Assembly (NCBI RefSeq): GCF_003097655.1
Contig: NZ_QCZH01000007.1
Span: forward strand, 1-64,000
Origin: Flavobacterium laiguense
Lineage (GTDB): Bacteria > Bacteroidota > Bacteroidia > Flavobacteriales > Flavobacteriaceae
Reading direction: 5' to 3'
Length of the DNA stretch: 64,000 nucleotides
Shown here: positions 27,736 through 36,429 of the stretch, piece after piece
Numbering within the stretch: position 1 is the stretch's first letter
Layout of the letters: each line of letters opens with the position of its first letter
Position numbers and translations under genes: made by a program
Notes under the pieces: generated by a model
The model's input: the letters and a program-made list of their open reading frames with translations, nothing else
What the model was told of the DNA's origin: nothing
Databases searched by the model: none

Positions 27736-28698
27736 ATGGTACTATTTGACCGATTAAATTTAAAAGCAAAATTTCTTATCAATACGGGATTTGGAGCTAG
27801 TGCATCCAGTTATGGTGGTCGTTTCATCAATAAGGATGGCTCTGCAAATGCGGTTAAAAAGGGTGTTGGGATTCTAGATAGAATAAGTTGGTACCATACT
27901 ATGTTAGATATGTCTTCATGGAAATTCCTTTCGATTCTTTTGTTGTTTTATATTAGTATTAATTTCGTGTTTGCATTACTCTATTTTGGGATAGGAATTG
28001 AGAATCTCAACGGGATCCAAACTACAGATGATGAATGGATACAATTTGGGCAGGCTTATTTTTTTAGTGCACAAACGTTTACCACAGTGGGGTATGGGCA
28101 TATTAGTCCGACAGGTTTTTATACGAGCGCTTTATCTTCTGCTGAAGCTTTAATAGGTTTGTTGAGTTTTGCCATTGCCACGGGTTTGTTTTTTGGAAGA
28201 TTCAGTAAACCTGCTATTTTTTTAAAGTTTTCGCATCATGCAATCATTGCTCCTTTTAATGATGGAAAAGCATTAATGTTTAGGCTCGCTCCTTACAAAA
28301 ACACTAATTACATTGACGCTGAAGTCAATGTAACTCTTGGAATGCGAATTGAAGAGAATGGGGTTATGACGAATAAATTTTTCACCTTGGATTTGGAATA
28401 TCAAAAAATAAACTCGCTGGCGATGAGCTGGACTTTGGTTCATCCGATAACTAACGAAAGTCCTTTATTTGGATTGGTAGCTTCTGATTATACTTCAATT
28501 TCGGGTGAAATTATAATAATCGTTAAAACATTTGATGATATGTTCAGCACTACGGTTGCAACAAGGACTTCATATACTTTTGATGAAATCGTTTACGGAG
28601 CCAAATTTATGCCGATGTATTCCCAAAGTGAAAATCATCGTAGCACTGTTTTGGATTTAGGCTTATTAAATTCGTTTGATAAAGTTGTTATAGATTAG
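27736..28698 (+). CDS. Inward-rectifier (KirBac-type) potassium channel
   Basis: 320 residues. Slide helix WYHTMLDMSSWKF, TM1 FLSILLLFYISINFVFALLYF, pore helix and selectivity filter TFTTVGYGH, and TM2 ALIGLLSFAIATGLFFGRFSKP are all present. The C-terminal half (from FSHHAIIAPF) is the cytoplasmic Ig-like Kir domain, with SWTLVHPITNESPLFG and TSYTFDEIVYGAKF. It forms a tetrameric potassium channel in the inner membrane. The stop codon overlaps the end of the convergent sirtuin gene by 11 bp. Confidence 0.95.
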   Translation: MVLFDRLNLKAKFLINTGFGASASSYGGRFINKDGSANAVKKGVGILDRISWYHTMLDMSSWKFLSILLLFYISINFVFALLYFGIGIENLNGIQTTDDEWIQFGQAYFFSAQTFTTVGYGHISPTGFYTSALSSAEALIGLLSFAIATGLFFGRFSKPAIFLKFSHHAIIAPFNDGKALMFRLAPYKNTNYIDAEVNVTLGMRIEENGVMTNKFFTLDLEYQKINSLAMSWTLVHPITNESPLFGLVASDYTSISGEIIIIVKTFDDMFSTTVATRTSYTFDEIVYGAKFMPMYSQSENHRSTVLDLGLLNSFDKVVID

Positions 28699-29380
28699 TT
28701 TGTAATTTTTCTTTTAAAATAATCATCCCTTCAGAAGCGATGTTCGGAATTACTTCAAGGCGATTTCTAAGATTGGGTATTTTTATGGGTTTTGGATCAA
28801 TATAATAAATTGGGGTTTCTTTTTTGGTAAAATCTATTAAACCCGCAGCAGGATAGACCTGTAATGAAGTTCCAATGACTGCAAAATAATCAGCTTGTTC
28901 TGTTATTGTGATGGCTTCGTCTAGGGCAGGGACTTGTTCCCCGAACCAAACGATATGTGGCCGAAGTTGATTTCCTTGATGATCAACGTCTCCAAAATTT
29001 AAGTCATCTTGCCAATCCAAGATATAGTTTTCATCTTTAGAACTTCGTACCTTTAATAATTGACCGTGCAAATGGGTGATATTAGAGCTTCCGGCACGTT
29101 CATGTAAATCATCTACATTTTGGGTGATAATGTAAACGTCAAAGTCATTTTCTAATTCGGCTAAAATTTGATGTCCTAAATTGGGCTGTACTTCTTTTAA
29201 TTGTTGGCGTCTTTGGTTGTAAAAATCCAAAACTAAAGAAGGGTTTTTATGCCAGCCTTCGGGAGTAGCTACGTCCATCACGTTATGGCCTTCCCATAAT
29301 CCGTCGCTGTCACGAAAGGTTTTGATACCGCTTTCGGCACTAATTCCTGCACCGGTGAGAACTACTAGTTTTTTTTTCAT
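28688..29380 (-). CDS. cobB: Sirtuin, NAD-dependent lysine deacylase without zinc cysteines
   Basis: 230 residues. NAD-binding motifs are LTGAGISAESGIKTFRDSDGLW, TQNVDDLHERAG, catalytic His in ITHLHGQL, and IGTSLQVYPAAGL. FYNQRRQQL carries the Tyr-x-x-Arg pair typical of class III/SIRT5-like desuccinylases, so it may act on succinyl- or malonyl-lysine. The protein has no cysteine at all, so the usual four-Cys zinc ribbon is missing; that region is shortened to KVRSSKDENYILDWQDD. Zinc-free class III relatives may exist, but I have not compared them. The gene ends inside the last codons of the convergent channel gene. Confidence 0.92.
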   Translation of the reverse strand: MKKKLVVLTGAGISAESGIKTFRDSDGLWEGHNVMDVATPEGWHKNPSLVLDFYNQRRQQLKEVQPNLGHQILAELENDFDVYIITQNVDDLHERAGSSNITHLHGQLLKVRSSKDENYILDWQDDLNFGDVDHQGNQLRPHIVWFGEQVPALDEAITITEQADYFAVIGTSLQVYPAAGLIDFTKKETPIYYIDPKPIKIPNLRNRLEVIPNIASEGMIILKEKLQTNL

Positions 29381-29452
29381 TAGGTTGTATTTGTTTAAAA
29401 GTTCAATTTTTTAGAACGTTTGAATGCATTTATAAATCATTGTGAAAAATAA

Positions 29453-29714
29453 CCATATAATATAAGTTAAGCTTAAATAAACTTAACCCGTTGGGTGTAA
29501 TTCTGTTTAAATAAAAAAATGAACCACATAGACACATAGATTTATAACTGATAACTTAAGAATGAATAGAAAATAGCACTATTTTTCACATAGATTGTCT
29601 ATGTGAAAAGTAAAACGCCTTTCAAATTCTTTTCAAACAATATAAGCTCTGTGTTTCTATGTGGTAAAAAAATAATTACACCCAACGCCTTAAACTTATA
29701 TGAATCTTATATGG
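29453..29714. mobile_element. MITE-like nested palindromic element, copy B
   Basis: CGTTGGGTGTAATT (29489-29502) and AATTACACCCAACG (29674-29687) are perfect 14-bp terminal inverted repeats, with looser inverted similarity outward to CCATATAA/CTTATATGG. The inner hairpins ACCACATAG/CTATGTGGT and TTTTCACATAG/CTATGTGAAAA match copy A at 8429-8687. It fills most of the 29381-29794 gap and encodes nothing. Confidence 0.8.
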
Positions 29715-29768
29715 TTTAAACTTTTTTTGTTGTTTGTTAGTCTAGCTTATAAAACTACTCTTTTTTAG

Positions 29769-29776
29769 TATTTTTG
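29769..29776 (+). promoter_or_regulatory. -7 box of trmH
   Basis: TATTTTTG, 18 bp before the ATG, fits TAnnTTTG and lies just outside the MITE-like element. Confidence 0.5.
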
Positions 29777-29794
29777 CCAAAAAAATAATTCGCA

Positions 29795-30454
29795 ATGATT
29801 GATATAGATTACCTCACTTTTCTGGAAAATATTTTAACCGATAATCGGAAAGAGAAATTTTTGAAAGTCCTAAATAACAGAACTAAACATTTTACGATTG
29901 CGGTTGAAGATATTTTCCAAATGCATAATGCCAGTGCGGTAATGCGCAGTTGTGAAGTTTTTGGTATTCAGGAGTTGAATGTGATCGAGGAACGTTATGG
30001 TAAAAGTATCGACAAAGAAATTGCGATGGGTGCCCAAAAATGGGTGGATATATCCTCTTTTGACAGTGTGACCAATTGTATCGATTCGCTGAAAGACAAA
30101 GGATACCAAATCATTGCGACCACACCACACGAGAATGATTACTTGCTGGAGGATTTTGATATTTCGAAACCAAGTGCGTTATTTTTTGGCACCGAAAGAG
30201 ATGGATTGTCAGAAGAAATTCTTCGCAGGGCGGATGGTTTTCTTAAAATCCCGATGGTGGGTTTTACGGAGAGTTTGAATATCTCGGTTTCGGCGGCTAT
30301 TATTATTCAGAATCTAACAAATCGATTGCGTAATTCCGATATTAATTGGCAGTTGACCGAAGAAGAAATATTGGTAAAACGATTGGATTGGGCGAAGAAG
30401 TCTATTAAGGATATTAAAAGAATTGAGGAGAGGTATTATAGTAGTGTTCAGTAA
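29795..30454 (+). CDS. trmH: tRNA (guanosine-18-2'-O)-methyltransferase (SpoU family)
   Basis: 219 residues. The SpoU/TrmH signatures are VEDIFQMHNASAVMRSCEVFGI (motif 1), ALFFGTERDGLSEEIL (motif 2) and KIPMVGFTESLNISVSAAIIIQNL (motif 3, knot and SAM binding). The C-terminal helical extension WQLTEEEILVKRLDWAKKSIK is typical of TrmH rather than RlmB. The enzyme 2'-O-methylates G18 of tRNA. It converges on the next gene, with 6 bp between the two stop codons. Confidence 0.93.
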   Translation: MIDIDYLTFLENILTDNRKEKFLKVLNNRTKHFTIAVEDIFQMHNASAVMRSCEVFGIQELNVIEERYGKSIDKEIAMGAQKWVDISSFDSVTNCIDSLKDKGYQIIATTPHENDYLLEDFDISKPSALFFGTERDGLSEEILRRADGFLKIPMVGFTESLNISVSAAIIIQNLTNRLRNSDINWQLTEEEILVKRLDWAKKSIKDIKRIEERYYSSVQ

Positions 30455-30460
30455 TTAGTT

Positions 30461-31228
30461 TTACTTTTTCTTCAAAATCTTATATTGCTCGTAACATCCA
30501 CTTATGGCGTCCATGATTTGAAGGTCGTTGGCGGTTTTGATAAAAGCTTCGGAGTAGCTGCATCGAGATAATATTTCGGCAATTTCGTCTTTGGTAACGC
30601 CTAATAGTAATGAAATGGTTTCTCTGTCAAATTTGGTTTCCAGAAGATTTCTCACGGTGTCATCCTTTCGCAGCTCTTTGAGTTTTTTGAGCTGTTGGGG
30701 TTTCTTTCCAAAGACATTGTAGAGCATATCGGCAGGATTGAATATGGATCCGAGTACTTTGCCAAAAGCTTCGGGTGCGTATTGACCTCCTTCATAGCCT
30801 TGGTTTAATCCCGAAATACTATAGCGGTAATCTTCTTTTATAGGGATTAATTTAGAATCGATTTCTAGATAGCCGGTAAGGTAGTATGGACTTATGACCA
30901 CTTCTTCCAAAGCGATTGCTTTTTGAGTCAATTGAATAGTCGTTTTTTTGTTTTTTATCCAGTCATTGGTCACTCTAACCCGTAAGGATTGATAGCCAAG
31001 AAGGGTAACGTGTAAGGTGTCGCTTTGGGTTACGGCAATCTCAAAACTACCTTTGTCATCAGTAGTGGTACCGGTAACTTGATTGATGTTGATAATATTT
31101 GCGTTAGCTAAAGGGGTGCCGGTATTATCGCTGATAATCGTACCAGAAACTTTTACGGGAGTATCAGTGGTTTGGGCAACTGTACTTATGGAAGCTATTA
31201 AAAATAAAAAAACTACAAAATATTTCAT
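30461..31228 (-). CDS. Exported carboxypeptidase-regulatory-like domain protein
   Basis: 255 residues. Signal peptide MKYFVVFLFLIASISTVAQ. Residues about 25-105 form a carboxypeptidase D regulatory-like beta sandwich: VSGTIISDNTGTPLANANI, TGTTTDDKGSFEIAV, LHVTLLGYQSLRV. This domain also forms the N-terminus of SusC proteins. The rest, about 150 residues, is mostly helical with no recognised family (EEVVISPYYLTGYLEIDSK; LGSIFNPADMLYNVFGKKPQQ). Periplasmic or envelope location is likely. The role is unknown; similar proteins are common in this phylum. Confidence 0.8.
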   Translation of the reverse strand: MKYFVVFLFLIASISTVAQTTDTPVKVSGTIISDNTGTPLANANIININQVTGTTTDDKGSFEIAVTQSDTLHVTLLGYQSLRVRVTNDWIKNKKTTIQLTQKAIALEEVVISPYYLTGYLEIDSKLIPIKEDYRYSISGLNQGYEGGQYAPEAFGKVLGSIFNPADMLYNVFGKKPQQLKKLKELRKDDTVRNLLETKFDRETISLLLGVTKDEIAEILSRCSYSEAFIKTANDLQIMDAISGCYEQYKILKKK

Positions 31229-31355
31229 AAACTGGTTTAAAACTTTAAAAGTAATAAAACAGGATTAAATATTTTGTAGTTCCAGTATAATTATAAGAAA
31301 ATTAACAGAAGGTTTTAAAATTGCAAATCATAAATCTGCAATCTAAAATCTTTTC

Positions 31356-33293
31356 TTAGTCTCTTCTTGGTCTTCTTGGTCTTGGTGCATCACCAAAGCT
31401 TTCAGAACGTCTTGGAGCTCTATCAGATGAACCTTCTGCTCTTGGCGCCCTGTCAGATGAAAAACCACCTGTTCTTGGAGCTGATGAGCTTCTTGGTCCA
31501 AAACCACCTTCTCTAGGAGCAGAACCTCTGTCGCTTCTAAATCCGCCTGATCCTTCTCTTCTTGGAGCAAAACTTCCTTCTCTTCTTGGAGCAGAACTTC
31601 TTCCACCACCAAATCCGCTTCCACCACCTCTAGAATCTCTTCCGTTGTGATCTCTTCTTCCACCACCATCGTTTTTAGAAATTTCAACATTGATACGACG
31701 TCCTTCTAATTGTACGTTGTTCAAAACTTCCATTACTTTATCCGTGTGTTCTGGATCAGTGTTAAAGAAAGAGAAACCTTCTTTTACATCTACTTTGAAA
31801 ACGTCATCACGACCTAAGTCTAATGTTTCTTTCAAGTAGTCTTTTAATGACATCCAGTCGAAATTGTCTCTAGAACCAATGTTTACAAAATATCTTGTAG
31901 CACCGCTATTGTTGTTTTCTCTTGGAGCACCATCTCTATCATCACGATCACGTCTTTCAGAATTTGAAGACTGATTAGAAATATCTCTGTTTTTCTTGTA
32001 GTAAGCAATAAAACGGTTAAATTCTACTGATACCATTTTCTTGATCAATTCTTCTTTAGTTAAACCTTCAAGAACATTGTTGATAGCTGGAAGATAGTTG
32101 TCAATTTCGTGATCAACTTCTGTGTCTTTTATTTTGTTTGCAAGGTGCAACAATTGAATTTCGCAGATTTCAATTCCAGAAGGGATTGTTTTTTCTTCGA
32201 ATTTTTGTTTGATAATTCTTTCGATAGAAGAAATTTTACGCAATTCACTTTTAGTAACAATTACGATAGAAGTTCCTAATTTACCAGCACGACCCGTACG
32301 ACCTGAACGGTGATTGTACGTTTCGATTTCGTCAGGAAGTTGGTAGTTTACTACGTGAGTAATATTATCAACGTCAATTCCACGTGCCGCTACGTCAGTC
32401 GCAACAAGCATTTGGATTTGTCTTCCTCTAAAAGATTTCATAACACCATCACGTTGCGCTTGAGATAAATCTCCGTGCAAGGCAGCAGCGCTGTATCCGT
32501 CTTCAATCAATTTTTCGGCAACGGCTTGTGTATCACGTTTTGTTCTACAGAAAACTACTGAGAAAATATCAGGATTACAATCGGCTAATCTTTTCAAAGC
32601 TTCGTAACGGTCACGTGCATTTACTAGGTAAAATTCGTGAGAAACCGTTGCAGAACCAGAGTTTTTGGCACCAACTGTAATTTCAATTGGATCTTTCATG
32701 AATTGTTTTCCAATTCGTGCTACTTCAGCAGGCATAGTTGCAGAAAACAACCATGTGCTTTTGGAGTCAGGCGTAGTAGAAAGGATGTTTACGATATCTT
32801 CGTAAAAACCCATGTTCAACATTTCGTCTGCTTCATCAAGGATACAATAGTTAATTTGAGAAATGTTTACCAATCCTCTGTTTATCATATCTTGCATTCT
32901 TCCTGGAGTTGCCACAATAACTTGTGCACCTCTCTTTATGTCTCTCGCTTGTTCTGTTATGCTAGCTCCACCGTACACTGCTACTACATTAATACCTTTT
33001 TCGTATTTTGAGTAGTTTTTAAGTTCGTTGGTAATCTGCAAACACAATTCGCGTGTTGGAGATAAAATTAACGCCTGTGTATTTCTGTTGTCGGCATCAA
33101 TTTTCTGAATAACTGGAAAACCAAAAGCTGCCGTTTTCCCTGTCCCTGTCTGAGCCAACGCAACTAAATCTGTGTCTTTTTCCAATAATAGGGGAATCGC
33201 TTTCTCCTGTACTTCGGTCGGATTCTCAAATCCTAGATCTAAAATCGCCTTCAGTAACGATTCACTCAATCCTAATTGTTCAAATTTATTCAT
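31356..33293 (-). CDS. deaD: DEAD-box RNA helicase with RGG-like tail
   Basis: 645 residues from ATG 33293 (MNKFEQLGLSESLL). Helicase motifs are Q (PTEVQEKAIPLL), I (AQTGTGKTA), Ia (PTRELCLQI), II (DEAD in YCILDEADEML), III (SAT in LFSATMP) and VI (HRSGRTGRAG). A DbpA/CsdA-type RNA-binding domain follows at about 465-545. The last 100 residues are Gly/Arg/Ser-rich, like RGG tails. It unwinds RNA in ribosome assembly and cold adaptation. The upstream frame start at 33317 is a TTG lying on a -7 box, so the ATG at 33293 is chosen. Confidence 0.95.
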   Translation of the reverse strand: MNKFEQLGLSESLLKAILDLGFENPTEVQEKAIPLLLEKDTDLVALAQTGTGKTAAFGFPVIQKIDADNRNTQALILSPTRELCLQITNELKNYSKYEKGINVVAVYGGASITEQARDIKRGAQVIVATPGRMQDMINRGLVNISQINYCILDEADEMLNMGFYEDIVNILSTTPDSKSTWLFSATMPAEVARIGKQFMKDPIEITVGAKNSGSATVSHEFYLVNARDRYEALKRLADCNPDIFSVVFCRTKRDTQAVAEKLIEDGYSAAALHGDLSQAQRDGVMKSFRGRQIQMLVATDVAARGIDVDNITHVVNYQLPDEIETYNHRSGRTGRAGKLGTSIVIVTKSELRKISSIERIIKQKFEEKTIPSGIEICEIQLLHLANKIKDTEVDHEIDNYLPAINNVLEGLTKEELIKKMVSVEFNRFIAYYKKNRDISNQSSNSERRDRDDRDGAPRENNNSGATRYFVNIGSRDNFDWMSLKDYLKETLDLGRDDVFKVDVKEGFSFFNTDPEHTDKVMEVLNNVQLEGRRINVEISKNDGGGRRDHNGRDSRGGGSGFGGGRSSAPRREGSFAPRREGSGGFRSDRGSAPREGGFGPRSSSAPRTGGFSSDRAPRAEGSSDRAPRRSESFGDAPRPRRPRRD

Positions 33294-33314
33294 ATGTATT
33301 TTTAAAATAGGGTG

Positions 33315-33322
33315 CAAAATTA
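33315..33322 (-). promoter_or_regulatory. -7 promoter box of the helicase gene
   Basis: CAAAATTA on the plus strand is TAATTTTG on the minus strand, 21 bp before the ATG. It overlaps the upstream TTG and excludes it as a start. Confidence 0.6.
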
Positions 33323-33548
33323 CTGTTTATAATTCATATAAACTAATGCTATTTTAAGATTTAATGTTTTATTAGTATTTGATAATCAGAATTTTATAAT
33401 TTTGATTTTATAATTTAAATTTTAAATTTTGAATTTTGATGTCTGAGGATGGCTTTTGAGTAGAAAGTTTTAATCAGAAAATGATGTTTTTTTAGGAGCA
33501 GAATATTTTCTTTTCATAACAAAACATCCTCCCGCCATCATTCCAATC

Positions 33549-33593
33549 TTTCTTGTCTCGAAATCCCGATAGCTATCGGGACGAGACAAGAAA
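33549..33593. repeat. Long palindrome built on TCCCGATAGCTATCGGGA
   Basis: A perfect 18-bp palindrome (33564-33581) sits inside a 12-bp outer stem, TTTCTTGTCTCG (33549-33560) with CGAGACAAGAAA (33582-33593). A shorter relative, CCCGAAAGCTTTCGGG, is at 33731-33746. The rest of the 33323-33761 gap shows no gene. Confidence 0.85.
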
Positions 33594-33761
33594 GTATTTT
33601 CCCTTCTGTCGGGGCTATTCTACAGTTTTTTATTTTTATAAGACCTTTGCAAAAGCTACAGGGTACGCGACAAATTACACTTTTAAAGAAGATATTATAG
33701 AGTAAAAAAAATCTGCAAAAATCTGCGAACCCCGAAAGCTTTCGGGAGCATGCTACTTTTT

Positions 33762-34343
33762 TTAGATTTTATTATTAGTCAAAAAAGCGATAAGTTCAAC
33801 CGTAGCCTTTCCTCTATGGCTAATCTTGTTTTTGGTTTCTAATGACAATTGAGCGAAAGTCTCTTGGTAATTTTCCGGTCTAAAGATGGGGTCATAGCCA
33901 AAACCTTGATTTCCTGTTCTCTCCAAAGTGATTTCGCCTCGTGAAATACCCGTAAAAAGATACTGTTTTCCTTTAAGGTTTAATGTGATTACGGTTTTAA
34001 ATTGGGCTTTTCTATTGGTTTTGTCTTCTAAATTCGAAAGTAACTGCGTCATATTGTCTTCAGACGAACGTTGTTCTCCAGCATAGCGAGCAGAGAATAC
34101 GCCTGGTTCGCCATTAAGTGCATCCACTTCCAGTCCTGTGTCGTCTGCAAAACAATCATAACCATATTTTTCGGTTACATAATTGGCTTTCATAATAGCA
34201 TTTTTTTCAATAGTATCAGCGGTTTCAGGGATTTCTTCATGACAACCGATGCTTTCGAGACTTATGATTTCGATACTTTCGGGAAGCATGCTTTGTATTT
34301 CTTTGATTTTGTTGGAGTTGTTGGTAGCGAATACGAGTTGCAT
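33762..34343 (-). CDS. rdgB: Non-canonical purine NTP pyrophosphatase (RdgB/HAM1)
   Basis: 193 residues. VFATNNSNKIKEIQSML at the start, KYGYDCFADDTGLEVDALNGEPGVFSARYAG (acidic catalytic residues) and ISHRGKAT (SHR) near the end are the RdgB/HAM1 motifs. The enzyme hydrolyses dITP, dXTP and XTP to the monophosphate and pyrophosphate, keeping deaminated purines out of nucleic acid. Cytosolic and monocistronic; a CCCGAAAGCTTTCGGG palindrome lies just past its stop codon. Confidence 0.95.
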   Translation of the reverse strand: MQLVFATNNSNKIKEIQSMLPESIEIISLESIGCHEEIPETADTIEKNAIMKANYVTEKYGYDCFADDTGLEVDALNGEPGVFSARYAGEQRSSEDNMTQLLSNLEDKTNRKAQFKTVITLNLKGKQYLFTGISRGEITLERTGNQGFGYDPIFRPENYQETFAQLSLETKNKISHRGKATVELIAFLTNNKI

Positions 34344-34583
34344 AGGGAGTATTGGTTTGCTGTTTTGATTGCAAAGATATGTGTTTTTTGGATTTCAATT
34401 AGGAAACAAATGAATTTATGAATGAAGGAGTGTGTATTGAAAAGCGTGTATTTTGATACTGAAAATCAAGACGTTAACTAATTGTTAAAATACTTATGTA
34501 TAGGTCTTTTCACAATAATTTATTGTAAATTCAAGTTCTTTTTTTTTTTTAGAATCCACTTCCTAATTTAAAAACAAATTATT

Positions 34584-35027
34584 ATGAAAAAAGCAATTAT
34601 TTTATTCATTTCTGCCCTAGTTTTAGGCATGACTTTTTCCTCTTGTAGTAATGATGATGATTCTCCAGCTCCAGCTCCGGCTTCGGTTGAAGGAAAATGG
34701 AATTTCAGCAAGATGAGCGAGACTGTTAATGGGGTAACTTCTCCAGAAGAAGATTATGGTCATGAGCCCGGATGTATCAAAGATTACATCGAATTAAAAG
34801 CAGGTGGTGTTTTTAATGAAGTTTATTATTTCGGTTCAGATTGTGCATCAGATCTAGTTACTGGAACTTGGTCTAAAAGCGGAAACATTATTACTATTAG
34901 ATATGAAGGAGGACGTGTGGTTTCTGTCGAGGTAGTAAGTGTATCGAGTTCTGTGTTAAAAGTAAAATTTTCAAATACTGAAGGAGGAATTACAACTGTA
35001 ATAAATACGACTTTTACAAAAGCATAA
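34584..35027 (+). CDS. Lipocalin-like lipoprotein
   Basis: 147 residues. The signal peptide MKKAIILFISALVLGMTFSSC ends in a lipobox with Cys21; the following SNDDDS is acidic, as is common for surface-exposed Bacteroidota lipoproteins. The remaining domain (VEGKWNFSKMSETVNG, YIELKAGGVFNEVYYFGSDC, GTWSKSGNIITIRYEGG, TTVINTTFTKA) is a small beta barrel of the lipocalin-like type (DUF4923/lipocalin_4-like). Ligand unknown. It is monocistronic. Confidence 0.82.
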   Translation: MKKAIILFISALVLGMTFSSCSNDDDSPAPAPASVEGKWNFSKMSETVNGVTSPEEDYGHEPGCIKDYIELKAGGVFNEVYYFGSDCASDLVTGTWSKSGNIITIRYEGGRVVSVEVVSVSSSVLKVKFSNTEGGITTVINTTFTKA

Positions 35028-35239
35028 TTTTATATTTGTCTAGTTCTGAAAAAAATTGACGGGAATGATGGTTTAAAATTACATTAAAAATTTAGCTCGG
35101 AAGCAAAAAAACAAGGTTTTTTTAAGGGTTTTATTTTTGTTATTTTGTTTGAAAAAACAGGTGTTTTAAATATTGAAAACAAATGTGTTAAATAACGGTT
35201 AAAGTACTGAAAAAGATATGTTTAGATTTAAATATATTG

Positions 35240-35405
35240 TAAATTTGATTGTGGTTTTGATTAATTACTTGAGCATATAATATCACAACTGTTTCAGTAT
35301 TAGAAAAAATATCTCAATAGTCAGCTATACGGATTTAGGGTATAAGTTAGATAATGATAAATCAGAACTACAATGGGAGGGTGGTACATACGCCCTCCTT
35401 TTTTT
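35240..35405 (+). ncRNA. Candidate small RNA with promoter box and terminator
   Basis: TAAATTTG at 35240-35247 fits the -7 box, and GGAGGG (35376-35381) pairs with CCCTCC (35393-35398) before a run of seven or more T. The terminator is 350 bp from the lipocalin-like gene, too far to be obviously its own. No open frame lies between, so an RNA of about 150 nt is possible. The rest of the 35028-35462 gap is AT-rich with nothing recognised. Confidence 0.4.
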
Positions 35406-35406
35406 G
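35376..35406 (+). terminator. Strong intrinsic terminator
   Basis: GGAGGG and CCCTCC stem with an 11-nt loop and a long T tract; it ends the candidate small RNA. Confidence 0.8.
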
Positions 35407-35462
35407 TGCACTATTTTGAATGTCACGTTACATTTGTTAAATTATCGGGAAAAAATGATTGA

Positions 35463-36251
35463 TTACGTATAACGCAATCGCACATACACGTGTTTGATTC
35501 CTTTTTTATCAGAGTCTCTTTCGTCTATTTCTAGAATATCGGTTAGGGATTTGAGCATAGGTGTCAGTTTGTTGAAACCATAACTTCTGGGGTCAAATTC
35601 GGGTTTTTTCTTTACGATTAGGTTACCTACATCTCCCAAGAAAGCCCAACCATCATCATCGCCAATTGCATCTATGGTGTCTTCTATCAGTTCTATAGTT
35701 TGATTGTCTACTTTTATAGAGGTTTCTTTTACGGCAGTTTTTTTGGTGTCTTTAGTATCTGTAACTGGAGCCGAAACGGTTTGTTTTGTTTTTTTCTTTT
35801 TGATGGCGCCTTCCAAAACTTCGATAAAAATAAAACGGTCGCAAGCCACAATAAAAGGATTTGGTGTTTTTTTCTCGCCAATTCCGATGACTTTCATGCC
35901 AGATTCTCGCAAGCGTATGGCTAGTCTGGTAAAATCGCTATCACTGGAAACGATACAAAAACCGTCAACTTTGTCTGAATACAATAAATCCATTGCATCA
36001 ATTATTAAAGCCGAATCGGAGGAATTTTTTCCGACGGTGTAACTATATTGTTGAATAGGTGTAATAGCGTGTTCAAGCAAAACTGATTTCCAACCATTGG
36101 CATTAGGTTTAGTCCAGTCGGCATAAATGCGTTTGGTGGTTGGGGTGCCATATTTAGCGATTTCTTCCATCATTCCCTTCACATTGCTGTAAGGAACGTT
36201 GTCGGCATCAATAAGTACGGCGAGTTTTAATTCTTTTGCGTTTTGAGACAT
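35463..36251 (-). CDS. NYN-domain (LabA/DUF88) RNase with C-terminal LOTUS domain
   Basis: 262 residues. Residues 1-150 form a NYN/PIN-like nuclease: KLAVLIDADNVPYSNVKG (first Asp), KNSSDSALIIDAMDLLY, and GFCIVSSDSDFTRLAIRLRE with the SDSD metal-binding motif. After a Lys/Thr-rich linker (155-180), residues about 185-260 form an OST-HTH/LOTUS domain (WAFLGDVGNLIVKKKPEFDPRSYGFNKLTPMLKSL), a winged-helix module that binds structured RNA. The pair is known in bacterial LabA proteins and is expected to act on RNA. Cytosolic; monocistronic. Confidence 0.92.
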   Translation of the reverse strand: MSQNAKELKLAVLIDADNVPYSNVKGMMEEIAKYGTPTTKRIYADWTKPNANGWKSVLLEHAITPIQQYSYTVGKNSSDSALIIDAMDLLYSDKVDGFCIVSSDSDFTRLAIRLRESGMKVIGIGEKKTPNPFIVACDRFIFIEVLEGAIKKKKTKQTVSAPVTDTKDTKKTAVKETSIKVDNQTIELIEDTIDAIGDDDGWAFLGDVGNLIVKKKPEFDPRSYGFNKLTPMLKSLTDILEIDERDSDKKGIKHVYVRLRYT

Positions 36252-36266
36252 ACCTTAATATTTTAG

Positions 36267-36284
36267 TCCCGAAAGCTTTCGGGA
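36267..36284. repeat. Dispersed short palindrome (TCCCGA...TCGGGA)
   Basis: TCCCGAAAGCTTTCGGGA, perfect 18 bp, just upstream of the NYN gene start. Confidence 0.8.
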
Positions 36285-36429
36285 GCAGATTTTAGATTTT
36301 AGATTATTTTGATTGTCAATTTTTAGAATTTAGATTTTTCATATTGTAATTGACATTGCAATTGATATTGATATTGAATCTGATTCAAATATACGGATTT
36401 TATTGAAAAAAGTTGTTTGTTGCCGCATT

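Noticed and set aside
31343..31690. Glu/Val/Leu-rich 115-residue frame on the minus strand
   Set aside because: It is an alternative frame of the Gly/Arg-rich tail of the DEAD-box helicase.
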